Shown piece by piece: positions 31,915 through 40,815 of a stretch of 64,000 nucleotides of DNA (positions within the stretch are counted from its first letter, which is position 1; the number at the start of each line of letters is the position of its first letter). The stretch comes from UBA6985 sp946536225 (GTDB lineage: Bacteria; Bacillota_I; Bacilli_A; RF39; UBA660): positions 310,001 through 374,000 of the forward strand of contig CAMNEE010000002.1 of the NCBI GenBank assembly GCA_946536225.1. Reading direction: 5' to 3'. The notes under the pieces are model-generated. The model did no database searches and was not told where the DNA came from. It saw nothing but the letters and a program-made list of their open reading frames with translations. Position numbers and translations under genes: made by a program.

Positions 31915-31923
31915 GAGGTTTTT

Positions 31924-32712
31924 ATGAAAGATAGAATATTAGGAGCAGCAATATTAGTAGTTTTATTACTACCAGCATTTTTTATAGGTGGTTGGTTAAT
32001 GAAAGCAGTAATTTCTTTAATTGCTTGTGGTGCAATTTATGAGTTACTTAAAACTACAAATAAGAAAACTCCAATTATTATTTATATTCTAAGCATGATC
32101 TTAACTTTGATGATTATACTTAAAGATAGCATTAGCTGTATAAGTCCTGAAGTATTTTCACCAACTACTTTCTTAATGCTTTCAGTTCTTGTTTTGCTTA
32201 TACCATGTATATTCTTAAGAGAAAAAGGATATGGAGCAAATGATGCCCTAAAAGCATTTGGAAGTGTATTATTTATTGGTGTTGCTTTATCATCAATATC
32301 AAAACTATATGACATCAATAAATATCAAGTATTATTTGTGGTATTAATTGCAGTTACTACAGATGTATTTGCTTTATTTGGAGGAATGCTTATTGGTAAA
32401 ACTCCACTTACTAAGATTAGTCCTAAAAAGACAGTTGAAGGTAGTTGTGTAGGAACTATTATTTGCTTTATAGTATGTACTACTTACTATGTACTAGTAA
32501 TTCATAGTTATAAATTAGGAGTAGCAATACCAATGGTAATAGCATTAAGTGTAGCTGGACAAATTGGAGATTTATTCTTTAGTTTAATTAAAAGAGAAAA
32601 TAATATTAAAGATTATTCTCATCTTATTCCAGGACACGGAGGTATTCTTGATAGATTTGATAGTTTAATATTTATCTCTTTAGTTTATTCATTAATAATT
32701 AACATCATTTAG
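31924..32712 (+). CDS. cdsA: Phosphatidate cytidylyltransferase
   Basis: 262 residues, about eight helices. DVFALFGGMLIGKTPL and the C-terminal GDLFFSLIKRENNIKDY ... PGHGGILDRFDSL match the CdsA signature. It makes CDP-diacylglycerol from phosphatidate and CTP at the inner membrane, the branch point to phosphatidylglycerol and cardiolipin. AGGAGG site; between the M23 hydrolase and the site-2 protease, the latter being its usual neighbour (cdsA-rseP). The usual uppS and dxr are not adjacent. Confidence 0.95.
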   Translation: MKDRILGAAILVVLLLPAFFIGGWLMKAVISLIACGAIYELLKTTNKKTPIIIYILSMILTLMIILKDSISCISPEVFSPTTFLMLSVLVLLIPCIFLREKGYGANDALKAFGSVLFIGVALSSISKLYDINKYQVLFVVLIAVTTDVFALFGGMLIGKTPLTKISPKKTVEGSCVGTIICFIVCTTYYVLVIHSYKLGVAIPMVIALSVAGQIGDLFFSLIKRENNIKDYSHLIPGHGGILDRFDSLIFISLVYSLIINII

Positions 32713-32722
32713 GAGGGTTTAA

Positions 32723-34099
32723 ATGGCAACAAGAAAAAAGATGACAAAAGTTTCAAAAGAATTAGATAAAAAAATTGCTAAAGATATAAAAGAAGGAAAT
32801 GGCTATAAAGGTTTAGATTTAAAGGAAGAAAAACCAAAAGAGAAAAAGGCCAAAGAAGAAAATGATGAAGTAACTTTTAAAAGCATTATAGAGTTAATTG
32901 TCATTGTTATAGCAGTAATAGTTATTTTAATCTTCTTCCCTCATACAGTAATATGGAATATAATAGTTCTTCTACTTATGTTAAGTCTTTTAATTACAGT
33001 TCACGAATTTGGACACTTTATAGTTGCTAAACTATTTGGTGTTCATGTATATGAATTTGCAATTGGAATGGGACCTAAAGTATTAAGTTTTAAAAGAAAA
33101 AATGATCCAACTGTTTATTCTCTAAGAGCACTTCCTATTGGAGGATTTAATCAATTAGCTGGTGAAGTAGGAGAAGATGATGATAGTCTTCCTAAAGATA
33201 AATTCATGTGTAATAAACCTAAATGGCAAAGAGTATTAATTCTTTGTGCAGGTGTTACAATGAACTTCCTTTTAGCACTTATCTTCTTATTCATGTTATC
33301 TTGCATTTGGGGTTCAGCAGAACAAAGAAGTATAGTTGCAGGAATTATTCCTGAAAGTGGTGCTGAGGTAGCTGGTATTACTAAAGGGGATAAAATTCTT
33401 AAACTAAATGGTCATGATGCATCTTCAGTTGATGCTCTAAACATTGCAGGATTACTTAAAAATAAAAATGACTATAATACTTATATAGTTGAACATAAAG
33501 ATGGAAAAAGAGAAACTTATAAAGTAGATATGTATGAGTTTGTAATATCAAATGATACAGGTTCAATTGTTGATAAGATAACAAAGGAAAACACTAAAGA
33601 AAACATTTTAAAAAATGCTTCTCTAAAAGAAGAAGATGTTACTGTATCTAAACTAGCTGGTCTTCAATTTGATAATACTCCTCATAAAGGATTTATTCAT
33701 TCTCTTAAATATGCAGGAGTTAAGTTTGTTAATACAGTTAAAATAATGATTACTATCATAGTAAACTTAATAACTGGTAACTTAGGAATGGATGCTTTAT
33801 CCGGACCAGTTGGTATGTATACTGTAATAGATCAAGCAACTAACATAGGTTCTAAGTCATATGCATTCTATAATATGATTTACCTAACTGCTTATATATC
33901 TATTAACCTTGGAGTAATGAATATACTTCCATTCCCAGCATTTGATGGAGGTCAATTACTATTTGTAATATATGAAGCAATTACTCGTAAGAAAGGAAAT
34001 GCTAATGTAGAAGGACTTATAAATCTAATAGGATTTGTACTTATCTTCTCACTTATGATTTATATAACATTCAAGGATGTATTAAAATTAATAGGATAA
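32723..34099 (+). CDS. rseP: Site-2 membrane metalloprotease RseP/RasP
   Basis: 458 residues, longer than usual because of a Lys-rich cytoplasmic N-terminus (1-50) and an additional helix (53-75). The first catalytic helix has HEFGH at 94-98, followed by FGVHVYEFAIGMGPK; a PDZ domain (about 195-270) and ILPFPAFDGGQ, the LDG-type motif, come later. The usual Leu of LDG is Phe here. It cuts membrane-bound substrates such as anti-sigma factors or signal peptide remnants. GGAGGG site after cdsA, same operon. Confidence 0.93.
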   Translation: MATRKKMTKVSKELDKKIAKDIKEGNGYKGLDLKEEKPKEKKAKEENDEVTFKSIIELIVIVIAVIVILIFFPHTVIWNIIVLLLMLSLLITVHEFGHFIVAKLFGVHVYEFAIGMGPKVLSFKRKNDPTVYSLRALPIGGFNQLAGEVGEDDDSLPKDKFMCNKPKWQRVLILCAGVTMNFLLALIFLFMLSCIWGSAEQRSIVAGIIPESGAEVAGITKGDKILKLNGHDASSVDALNIAGLLKNKNDYNTYIVEHKDGKRETYKVDMYEFVISNDTGSIVDKITKENTKENILKNASLKEEDVTVSKLAGLQFDNTPHKGFIHSLKYAGVKFVNTVKIMITIIVNLITGNLGMDALSGPVGMYTVIDQATNIGSKSYAFYNMIYLTAYISINLGVMNILPFPAFDGGQLLFVIYEAITRKKGNANVEGLINLIGFVLIFSLMIYITFKDVLKLIG

Positions 34100-34115
34100 T
34101 TTTTACATCCTTTTT
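34074..34115 (+). terminator. Terminator of the ftsE-rseP operon
   Basis: AAGGATGTA at the end of rseP pairs with TACATCCTT, a long A/T loop, followed by TTTTTC. Confidence 0.6.
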
Positions 34116-34182
34116 TCTTTGCACTTGTTTTATTAAAATATATCTTATAGTATAATATTTAATAGAATAGGTGTGATATAAA

Positions 34183-34989
34183 ATGGATATAGTTTATATT
34201 CTATTAGGCGTTATTTTCGTTTTATTGCTTGTTCTTTTATTCGTTGTTCTAATAAGAATTAATAATAAAAAAATTAAAGGAGAACTTGAGTATATAAGTG
34301 AGAATTATGATATATCTCAATTTAAAAATGATGCTCTTACAACAGATTCTCCTGATATATATAATTACAAATTAACCGCAGTTATGAAAGCCCAACAAAA
34401 TAAAATTGCTGAACTTCAAAACCAAATAAATAAGCTTCAACAAAATGTAGAAAAAAGTGCTGAAGAGTTAGAAGCAGAAAGAGCAAAGGTAAGAGAAGCA
34501 GTAGAAAAAAATAATGCACCTGTTGTTAATATTCCTCTTCCTGAAATGAAAGATGAAGAAATAACTATTATAGATGATACTATTCCAACTGGAACAAATG
34601 AAAACCCAAGTGAAGTAATAAGTATTCCAGGAGTAAATGTTCCAGAAGAAAAGATAGTTGATAATGGTGAAGAAATAGAAGTAGTTGGAAGTGAAGAGTT
34701 AAAAGAAGATGGAGAAGAAATAGAAATACCTAATACTGCAATTGAAAAGGTAACTCCTCCTACGAGTAACACTCAACCACCACTTAAGATTACAGAAGTA
34801 AAAGTAAATACAAATCCAATTGGATATGCAAATGCTAAAGAAAAAGCATTTGCATCAATCACGGATGGTAATACTACAATTAATAGAGATATAAAATCTA
34901 CTACTCCTGAACAAAAAAATCTTTCATATAAAACAGAAGTATTAGATTTATCAGAAATAAAAGAGTTGATGAATAATGAAAAAAATTAA
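34183..34989 (+). CDS. Bitopic protein with coiled coil and acidic tail, unknown
   Basis: 268 residues. An N-terminal helix (about 3-27) puts the rest most likely in the cytoplasm, since Lys/Arg follow the helix: a coiled coil (about 65-110, KIAELQNQINKLQQNVEKSA) and a low-complexity acidic, Pro/Ile-rich part (115-220). No known domain. It overlaps the next small gene by 14 bases. Its position before parE might point to a chromosome or division role, but that is a guess. Confidence 0.65.
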   Translation: MDIVYILLGVIFVLLLVLLFVVLIRINNKKIKGELEYISENYDISQFKNDALTTDSPDIYNYKLTAVMKAQQNKIAELQNQINKLQQNVEKSAEELEAERAKVREAVEKNNAPVVNIPLPEMKDEEITIIDDTIPTGTNENPSEVISIPGVNVPEEKIVDNGEEIEVVGSEELKEDGEEIEIPNTAIEKVTPPTSNTQPPLKITEVKVNTNPIGYANAKEKAFASITDGNTTINRDIKSTTPEQKNLSYKTEVLDLSEIKELMNNEKN

Positions 34990-35158
34990 AGAATTTAATA
35001 AAGTATATTTAGAATATCCTGATGAAAAAGTATTAAAAGATGAAGAATTAAAAGAATTAATGGAACAAAAGAGACAACTTCAAGAAAAAAGAATAATGCT
35101 TACAAAAGAGGATATTTTAAGAAGATTAAATGAAGAAAAAAGGGTATATACAAGATAA
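34976..35158 (+). CDS. 60-residue Lys/Glu-rich protein, unknown
   Basis: A small highly charged, helical protein (LKELMEQKRQLQEKRIMLTK in the middle). It overlaps the 3' end of the coiled-coil gene by 14 bases in another frame and is followed directly by a terminator, which supports it being a real gene expressed by translational coupling. No homologue recognised. Confidence 0.6.
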   Translation: MKKIKEFNKVYLEYPDEKVLKDEELKELMEQKRQLQEKRIMLTKEDILRRLNEEKRVYTR

Positions 35159-35174
35159 TATAACCCTTTTTTTT
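35136..35174 (+). terminator. Terminator before parE
   Basis: AAAAAAGGGT (35136-35145) pairs with ACCCTTTTTT (35163-35172), T-tract. Confidence 0.8.
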
Positions 35175-35242
35175 ACCTTTGGGAGGAATGTTTTTCTTCA
35201 ATAAAAACGTTTTATATTGTATAATAGGTTAAGGTGATGAAA

Positions 35243-37177
35243 ATGGCAGTAAAAAAATATGATGCAGATTCGATTAAGATTCTTGAAGGACTAGAAGCAG
35301 TTCGTAAAAGACCTGGTATGTATATAGGTTCTACTGATAAAAGAGGACTTCATCACTTGGTTTGGGAAATAATTGATAATGGTATTGATGAAATTATAAA
35401 TGGATATGGTAATACTATTAAAATTATTTTAAATAAAGATGGATCAATTACTATTGCTGATAATGGTCGTGGTGTTCCAATTGGAATGCACTCATCTGGT
35501 AAATCTACTCCTGAAGTAGTTTATACAGTACTACATGCAGGTGGTAAATTTGAAGAAGGAAACTATAAAGTTTCAGGTGGCCTTCATGGTGTAGGTGCAT
35601 CTGTTGTTAATGCCTTATCTGATTGGATGGATGTAATTATCTATAATGATGGTAAAATATCTGAAATTAAGTTTAAAAATGGTGGAGAAGTAGCAGAACC
35701 ATTAAAGACAATTGGTGAATCAAAGAAAACTGGTACAATTGTTACTTTCATGCCAAATTATGAAATATTCAAAAATTGTCAATTTTCTTTTTCAACAATA
35801 TGCGAAAGAAATCAAGAAAGTGCATTCTTAAATCCTAATCTAACTATTGAACTTGAGAATAGAGTAAGTGATGAAGTACAAAAGGTAACTTATCACTATG
35901 AAAAAGGATTAGAAGCATTCGTAGAATATATGAATGAAGATAAAAATGTACTTGATAATATAATTAATATTCATGGAGAAAAAAGTAAGATAATAGTTGA
36001 TGTAGCTCTTCAATATACTGATTCTTATAATGAATCAATTATCTCATTTGTTAACAATGTTAAAACAAGTGATGGTGGTTCACATGAAGTTGGTTTTAAA
36101 TCAGGTTTAACTAAAATCTTTAATGACTATTGTAGAGAAAACAATATCTTAAAAGCTAAAGACTCTAACTTCGATGGAAGTGATGTAAGAGAAGGTCTAA
36201 CTGCAGTAATTAACTTAAAAGTTCCTGAAGAACTATTACAATTTGAAGGACAAACTAAAGGTAAACTTGGTACACCTGAAGCGCGCGTTGCAGTAGAACA
36301 AATTGTCTATGATAATTTAAAGTTCTATCTACATGAACATAAGTCAGAAGCCATGGCTATATGTGATAAGATGACTAACTCTAAATTTGCAAGAGAAGCT
36401 GCAAGAAAGGCAAGAGAAGAAGCTAGACTTGGAAAGAGTAAGAAAATGAAACAAGCAAGTCTTTCTGATAAACTAACACCTCCTCAAGGACATAACTCAA
36501 AGATTAATGAATTATTCATAGTTGAGGGTACATCAGCAGGAGGATCTGCAAAACAAGGAAGAGATAGAAAATTCCAAGGAGTTCTTCCTTTAAGAGGAAA
36601 GGTTCTTAATACTGAAAAAGCCAGTCTTGCAGATGCTTATAAGAATGAAGAACTTAATACGTTAATTCAATGTATAGGTGGAGGAGTAGGACAAGAGTTT
36701 GACGTTAAAGACATTAAGTATGATAAAGTAATTATCATGACAGATGCCGATGATGATGGATGTCATATTCAATGTTTATTATTAACATTCTTCTATCGTT
36801 TCATGAGACCTTTAATTGAAGAAGGACATTTATATATCGCAATGCCTCCTTTATATAAAGTAGATTTCCCAGGTAAAAAAGATGCTTCTGTATATTGTTA
36901 TACTAATGAAGAATTAAAAGAAGTAACTGAAGGTAAAACAAACTATCAAGTACAACGTTACAAAGGACTTGGTGAAATGAATCCAGGACCATTAAGAGAA
37001 ACAACAATGGATCCAAAGACTCGTAATCTAATTCAAGTAACTATTACAGATGATATGCTTGCTGAAAAGAGAGTATCAGTACTAATGGGAGATAAAGTAG
37101 AACCAAGAAAAGCTTGGATTAATGAAAATGTAGACTTTACTCTTGAAGATGATTTTAAGAAAAAGAATAATGAATAG
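35243..37177 (+). CDS. parE: DNA topoisomerase IV subunit B (ParE)
   Basis: 644 residues: GHKL ATPase (about 1-215, EIIDNGIDEI, DNGRGVPIG, GGLHGVGASVVNALS), transducer (to about 385) and TOPRIM plus C-terminal domain. FQGVLPLRGKVLNTEKASLAD favours ParE over GyrB, but the two are hard to tell apart without gyrB for comparison. The TOPRIM acidic motif reads EGTSAGGSAKQG, with Thr where Asp is usual after EG; DADDDG is intact. It decatenates daughter chromosomes with ParC, which is not adjacent. The ATG at 35243 follows AAGGTGAT; a GTG at 35234 is inside that site. Promoter TTCAAT-17-TATAAT (35197-35225). Confidence 0.88.
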   Translation: MAVKKYDADSIKILEGLEAVRKRPGMYIGSTDKRGLHHLVWEIIDNGIDEIINGYGNTIKIILNKDGSITIADNGRGVPIGMHSSGKSTPEVVYTVLHAGGKFEEGNYKVSGGLHGVGASVVNALSDWMDVIIYNDGKISEIKFKNGGEVAEPLKTIGESKKTGTIVTFMPNYEIFKNCQFSFSTICERNQESAFLNPNLTIELENRVSDEVQKVTYHYEKGLEAFVEYMNEDKNVLDNIINIHGEKSKIIVDVALQYTDSYNESIISFVNNVKTSDGGSHEVGFKSGLTKIFNDYCRENNILKAKDSNFDGSDVREGLTAVINLKVPEELLQFEGQTKGKLGTPEARVAVEQIVYDNLKFYLHEHKSEAMAICDKMTNSKFAREAARKAREEARLGKSKKMKQASLSDKLTPPQGHNSKINELFIVEGTSAGGSAKQGRDRKFQGVLPLRGKVLNTEKASLADAYKNEELNTLIQCIGGGVGQEFDVKDIKYDKVIIMTDADDDGCHIQCLLLTFFYRFMRPLIEEGHLYIAMPPLYKVDFPGKKDASVYCYTNEELKEVTEGKTNYQVQRYKGLGEMNPGPLRETTMDPKTRNLIQVTITDDMLAEKRVSVLMGDKVEPRKAWINENVDFTLEDDFKKKNNE

Positions 37178-37202
37178 AAGTATTAAAAATACTTCTATTT
37201 TT
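37173..37202 (+). terminator. Terminator after parE
   Basis: AATAGAAGTATT (37173-37184) pairs with AATACTTCTATT (37188-37199), 3-base loop, T-tract. Confidence 0.85.
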
Positions 37203-37280
37203 ATATACATTCGTACAAGTGTTTGATATAATTAAATAGTAATGAAAAATTAATTATGATATAATTTAGATGGTGATAAT

Positions 37281-38567
37281 ATGGATGAAGAAAAACAAAT
37301 AAAATATTATTCCGTTACTCAATATAATACATCTATTAAGAATTATTTAGATGGAATTCCACAATTAAATGATGTACATATCAAGGGTGAAATAAGTAAC
37401 TGGAAAGGTGCTACAAGAGGACACTTATACTTTACTTTAAAAGATGAAGAATCTCGTATAAGTGCAGTTATGTTCTCGTCTTCTGCTTCTCACTTAGAGT
37501 TTACTCCTAAAGAAGGAGATAAGGTTTTAGTAGATGGTAGAATTTCAGCTTATCCAACATCAGGAACATATCAAGTATATATAAATAAAATGGTTCTTGA
37601 TGGAGAAGGAGATTTACTAAAAAAACTTGAAGAGTTAAAGAAAAAATTAGAAGCTGAAGGTTTATTTAAACAAGAACATAAAAAGCCAATTCCTAAGTTC
37701 CCTAAAAGAATTGGAGTTATTACTTCTAGTAATGTTAATCAAGCAGCAGTGCATGATATTATTACAACAATTAATAGAAGATATCCAATATGTGAAGTAA
37801 TATTATTTCCAGCCATGGTTCAAGGAGAACAAGCTAAGTTTGATATAGTTAAACAAATTGAAGAAGCAAATGATCCTAAGTATTGCCTTGATACATTAAT
37901 AGTTGGAAGAGGTGGAGGTTCTATTGAAGACCTATGGGCATTTAATGAAGAAATAGTTGCTCGTGCAATATATAATTCAAATGTACCAATTATCTCAGCC
38001 GTAGGTCATGATATTGATTACACAATTGCTGACTTTGTAGCAGACCTAAGAGCTGCAACACCAACAGCAGGAGCAGAGCTTGCTGTTCCAAATCTTGCTG
38101 ATGTAAAATCAATGCTAAACCAATATCAAATAAGATCTAATAATGCAATTAGTACAAAAATAAGAAGACTTAAAGATATCTTAGAAAAGATAAAGAAGAG
38201 TTATGTATTACAAAATCCACTTGCATCTTTTGAAATAAAAGAACAAAAATTAGATGAATTAATTAATAGATTAAATACAAATCTTATTAATAAAATTAAT
38301 AATGCTAAGACAAGATATAATACACTTATATCAAAAAGAATTGTTAAACATCCTGAAGAGATGTTTATAGCATATAAGAATCAAATGGAATTAATGATTA
38401 ATAAACTTGAATTATTAAATCCACTTAATGTCCTTAAGAAAGGTTATACAGTAACTGAAGTTAATGATAAACCATTAAAATCAATTAAAGATGTTAAAGT
38501 AAATGATAAATTAAGAATCAAAGTTATTGATGGTGAAATAAATGCAAATGTAGAAGGAGTTAAATAA
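37281..38567 (+). CDS. xseA: Exodeoxyribonuclease VII large subunit
   Basis: 428 residues. N-terminal OB fold (1-100, VHIKGEISNWKGATRGHLYF), catalytic domain (PKRIGVITSSNVNQAAVHDI, VGRGGGSIEDLWAFNEE, SAVGHDIDYTIADFVADLRA) and a C-terminal helical region that binds XseB. ExoVII degrades single-stranded DNA to short oligomers. Two TATAAT boxes occur in the 100-base leader, the nearer an extended -10 at 37258-37266. Paired with xseB one base downstream. Confidence 0.95.
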   Translation: MDEEKQIKYYSVTQYNTSIKNYLDGIPQLNDVHIKGEISNWKGATRGHLYFTLKDEESRISAVMFSSSASHLEFTPKEGDKVLVDGRISAYPTSGTYQVYINKMVLDGEGDLLKKLEELKKKLEAEGLFKQEHKKPIPKFPKRIGVITSSNVNQAAVHDIITTINRRYPICEVILFPAMVQGEQAKFDIVKQIEEANDPKYCLDTLIVGRGGGSIEDLWAFNEEIVARAIYNSNVPIISAVGHDIDYTIADFVADLRAATPTAGAELAVPNLADVKSMLNQYQIRSNNAISTKIRRLKDILEKIKKSYVLQNPLASFEIKEQKLDELINRLNTNLINKINNAKTRYNTLISKRIVKHPEEMFIAYKNQMELMINKLELLNPLNVLKKGYTVTEVNDKPLKSIKDVKVNDKLRIKVIDGEINANVEGVK

Positions 38568-38568
38568 G

Positions 38569-38787
38569 ATGGCAAAAGAAGAAAAAAAGTTTGAAGAATT
38601 AATGGAAGAAGTTGAAACTATTGTTGAATCTTTAGAAAATGGAGATGTAGATTTAGAAGAATCTATAAAGAAATATACAGAAGCTATGAAGATAGTTAAG
38701 ACATGTTCAGAAAAACTTGAAAGTGCAACTGAAACAGTTAATAAAGTATTAACTGAAAATGGAACTTTAGAAAACTTAGAAGTATAA
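38569..38787 (+). CDS. xseB: Exodeoxyribonuclease VII small subunit
   Basis: 72 residues. KKFEELMEEVETIVESLENG, DLEESIKKYTEAMKIVKTCS is the standard XseB helical hairpin, which coats the large-subunit arms. AAGGAG 10 bases upstream inside xseA, one-base gap. Confidence 0.95.
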   Translation: MAKEEKKFEELMEEVETIVESLENGDVDLEESIKKYTEAMKIVKTCSEKLESATETVNKVLTENGTLENLEV

Positions 38788-38813
38788 GAAATATTTTTAA
38801 AATATTTCTTTTT
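38786..38813 (+). terminator. Terminator after xseAB
   Basis: AAGAAATATTTT pairs with AAAATATTTCTT, followed by TTTATTTT. Confidence 0.8.
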
Positions 38814-38855
38814 ATTTTGAATATTGTTATACTAGATATAAGGTAGGTGGATATA

Positions 38856-39515
38856 ATGAAGAAAAATAAAGTAACTGATGAAGCTTTAAGAAAGATGGCA
38901 TCATATATTATTATTGTTTCAGTAGTTTTTATATCTGTAATACTTTTATTTGTAATATATATGGAAGTAAGTTTAAAATCCCCACTTGATTATAAAGCTA
39001 ACAATAGTATTGAAGATATACTTATAAAAAATGAATTTAAAGAGTTAATAATAGGTGAGAGTCCTTTAAATCTAGAAGAGCTTTGTATAGAAGGATGTGC
39101 TTATAAGAAAGATGACTTTGGTAAGACTAATTACTATAAAATAAATCATGAAAACGGAGAGTATAAGTTATTTATAATTACCAATAGTGCAAGAGTAGAT
39201 GAAATATTCCTAGGTAAGAGAATAACCAATCTTTCAGTTGGTTATTATAAAGATAATATAATATTTAAATATGTGTATAATGATGATGTAGATGAGTATG
39301 ATGAAGTAATTCTTTATAATGGAGTAAGTACCCAAGTAATTACATCTATGTCTACAAATGAAATGGAAGTTACTGATGAAGGAATAATCTATTATCAATT
39401 TGTATGTTTAAATGAAGCATATACAAATACAATGAAACAAAAATATTTGTTAGTTCCATTTAATACTATTCCAACACTTATAGGTGAAGAAAAGATTAAT
39501 TATTCAAAATGTTAA
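38856..39515 (+). CDS. Bitopic membrane protein, unknown
   Basis: 219 residues from ATG 38856 (AGGTGG site; the in-frame GTG at 38847 overlaps it). Cytoplasmic tail, one helix (about 17-39), and an external domain with a CIEGC Cys pair (about 81-86) and beta-rich repeats; the chain ends in Cys. No family recognised. Monocistronic between two terminators. Confidence 0.65.
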   Translation: MKKNKVTDEALRKMASYIIIVSVVFISVILLFVIYMEVSLKSPLDYKANNSIEDILIKNEFKELIIGESPLNLEELCIEGCAYKKDDFGKTNYYKINHENGEYKLFIITNSARVDEIFLGKRITNLSVGYYKDNIIFKYVYNDDVDEYDEVILYNGVSTQVITSMSTNEMEVTDEGIIYYQFVCLNEAYTNTMKQKYLLVPFNTIPTLIGEEKINYSKC

Positions 39516-39516
39516 A

Positions 39517-39544
39517 AAAAGTTGTCAAGTTTGACAACTTTTTT
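39517..39544 (+). terminator. Terminator
   Basis: AAGTTGTCAA (39519-39528) pairs perfectly with TTGACAACTT (39531-39540), 2-base gap with T-tract after. Confidence 0.85.
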
Positions 39545-39618
39545 ATTGTTTACTTTGATGTATATAATCAATAATGTTAAAATAGAAAATACAGGACTAA
39601 TTAGGAAGGTGAATAAAT

Positions 39619-40332
39619 ATGACATACGTTAATGAGGTTGATTTTAGAGAACCTGTTAGAAGAAAATTAGAATTTTTTGGACTACATAATGAAACATACT
39701 TAGATGTTATATGTGATGGTATGTTTGCAAAAATATTTAAAGATGCATTAGGTTCATATAGTATTCCATCTGATGATATAGTTTTAAGCAAATTGGATGG
39801 TGATTGTGCATTTAAGTATGAATTTAAAACAATCTATTCAGAAGATGAAAACAGTAATGTTATCGAAATTCTTTCAAATGATGATGGAGGAGTTGCTCTT
39901 AGAGCAGATTTAGGTAATACTCATTTTTATGCAATTGCAAAGAATAATACTTTAACTTTTGGGACACTTAAAGATGATCAATTTGTAGAATCAGTTGTTA
40001 ACCTATCTGGTAATGATGTTAAATCAATTGAAGTAACTAGAAATAATCTAGATAATCAAGTTGTTCAAAATGCAACTGTTAAACCAATGGGTATTAAGTT
40101 AAAGGCAAATGAATATTATTCATATACACCTAAGAAACATGGTGATAAACCAGAAACAGTTGGAAGATTTATAAACAAATTTGATAGGTCTTCAAGACTC
40201 ATGGCTGTTACAACTTCTAGAGAATTAAAAGAGAATGCACCTTTTATTCCAAATATAATTGAATCAACAGTTCAAGAGATGGATAAAGACCTTGCATTAG
40301 AAGAAGTTAAAAAAAGAAGATTACATAAATAA
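39619..40332 (+). CDS. Soluble protein of unknown function, upstream of HPt gene
   Basis: 237 residues without helix spans or signal peptide, so cytoplasmic. Starts with PVRRKLEFFGLHNETYLDVI and has a central beta-rich part (EILSNDDGGVALRADLGNTH) and a basic C-terminus (KKRRLHK). I recognise no domain. AAGGTGA site. Ends in its own terminator, so link to the phosphorelay genes is by position only. Confidence 0.6.
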   Translation: MTYVNEVDFREPVRRKLEFFGLHNETYLDVICDGMFAKIFKDALGSYSIPSDDIVLSKLDGDCAFKYEFKTIYSEDENSNVIEILSNDDGGVALRADLGNTHFYAIAKNNTLTFGTLKDDQFVESVVNLSGNDVKSIEVTRNNLDNQVVQNATVKPMGIKLKANEYYSYTPKKHGDKPETVGRFINKFDRSSRLMAVTTSRELKENAPFIPNIIESTVQEMDKDLALEEVKKRRLHK

Positions 40333-40346
40333 TGTAATCTTTTTTT
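40318..40346 (+). terminator. Terminator
   Basis: AGATTACAT (40318-40326) pairs perfectly with ATGTAATCT (40332-40340), T7 tail. Confidence 0.88.
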
Positions 40347-40418
40347 GTAAACACTTATTTTTTTTCTTGTTGTTAGTCAATAATAATCATATAATTAAAG
40401 TATGATAGGAGTGAATGT

Positions 40419-40775
40419 ATGGATACAAATATTTTAACTAGCAACGGAATAGATATTAATAAAGGATTAGAATTACTTGGAGATATGGATATGTATAATG
40501 ATACTCTAAGAGATTTTATTACTGAGTCAGAAACAAGAATACCTCAAATCCAAAATGCACTTGCAACTGGAGACATGGAAACATATGGTATTTTAACTCA
40601 TGCTATGAAAAGTGATTCTAAATATCTAGGATTTGATAAATTAGCTGAATTATCATATAACCATGAAATGGCTGGTAAAGGTGGAGATGTTGCTTATGCT
40701 CAAACTAACAATCCAGAATTAATGGCTGAAGCTAATAGAATTATTACAGTTGTAAAACAATATTTAGGACTATAA
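40419..40775 (+). CDS. Histidine phosphotransfer (HPt) protein
   Basis: 118 residues, a four-helix HPt domain. LTHAMKSDSKYLGF places the phospho-acceptor His at 61 with the usual Lys and Gly context. HPt proteins relay phosphate between receiver domains in multi-step phosphorelays. No histidine kinase is encoded nearby, and free-standing HPt proteins are rare in small Bacilli genomes. It lies 40 bases before a response regulator that may be its partner. GGAGTGA site. Confidence 0.85.
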   Translation: MDTNILTSNGIDINKGLELLGDMDMYNDTLRDFITESETRIPQIQNALATGDMETYGILTHAMKSDSKYLGFDKLAELSYNHEMAGKGGDVAYAQTNNPELMAEANRIITVVKQYLGL

Positions 40776-40815
40776 TTAATCAGGGTGGTAATCATTATTT
40801 AACAGAGGTGATTAT

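Noticed and set aside
35181..35225. Short frame after GGGAGGA before parE
   Set aside because: The ATG is one base from the purine run, too close to serve as a ribosome site, and the frame overlaps the parE promoter.
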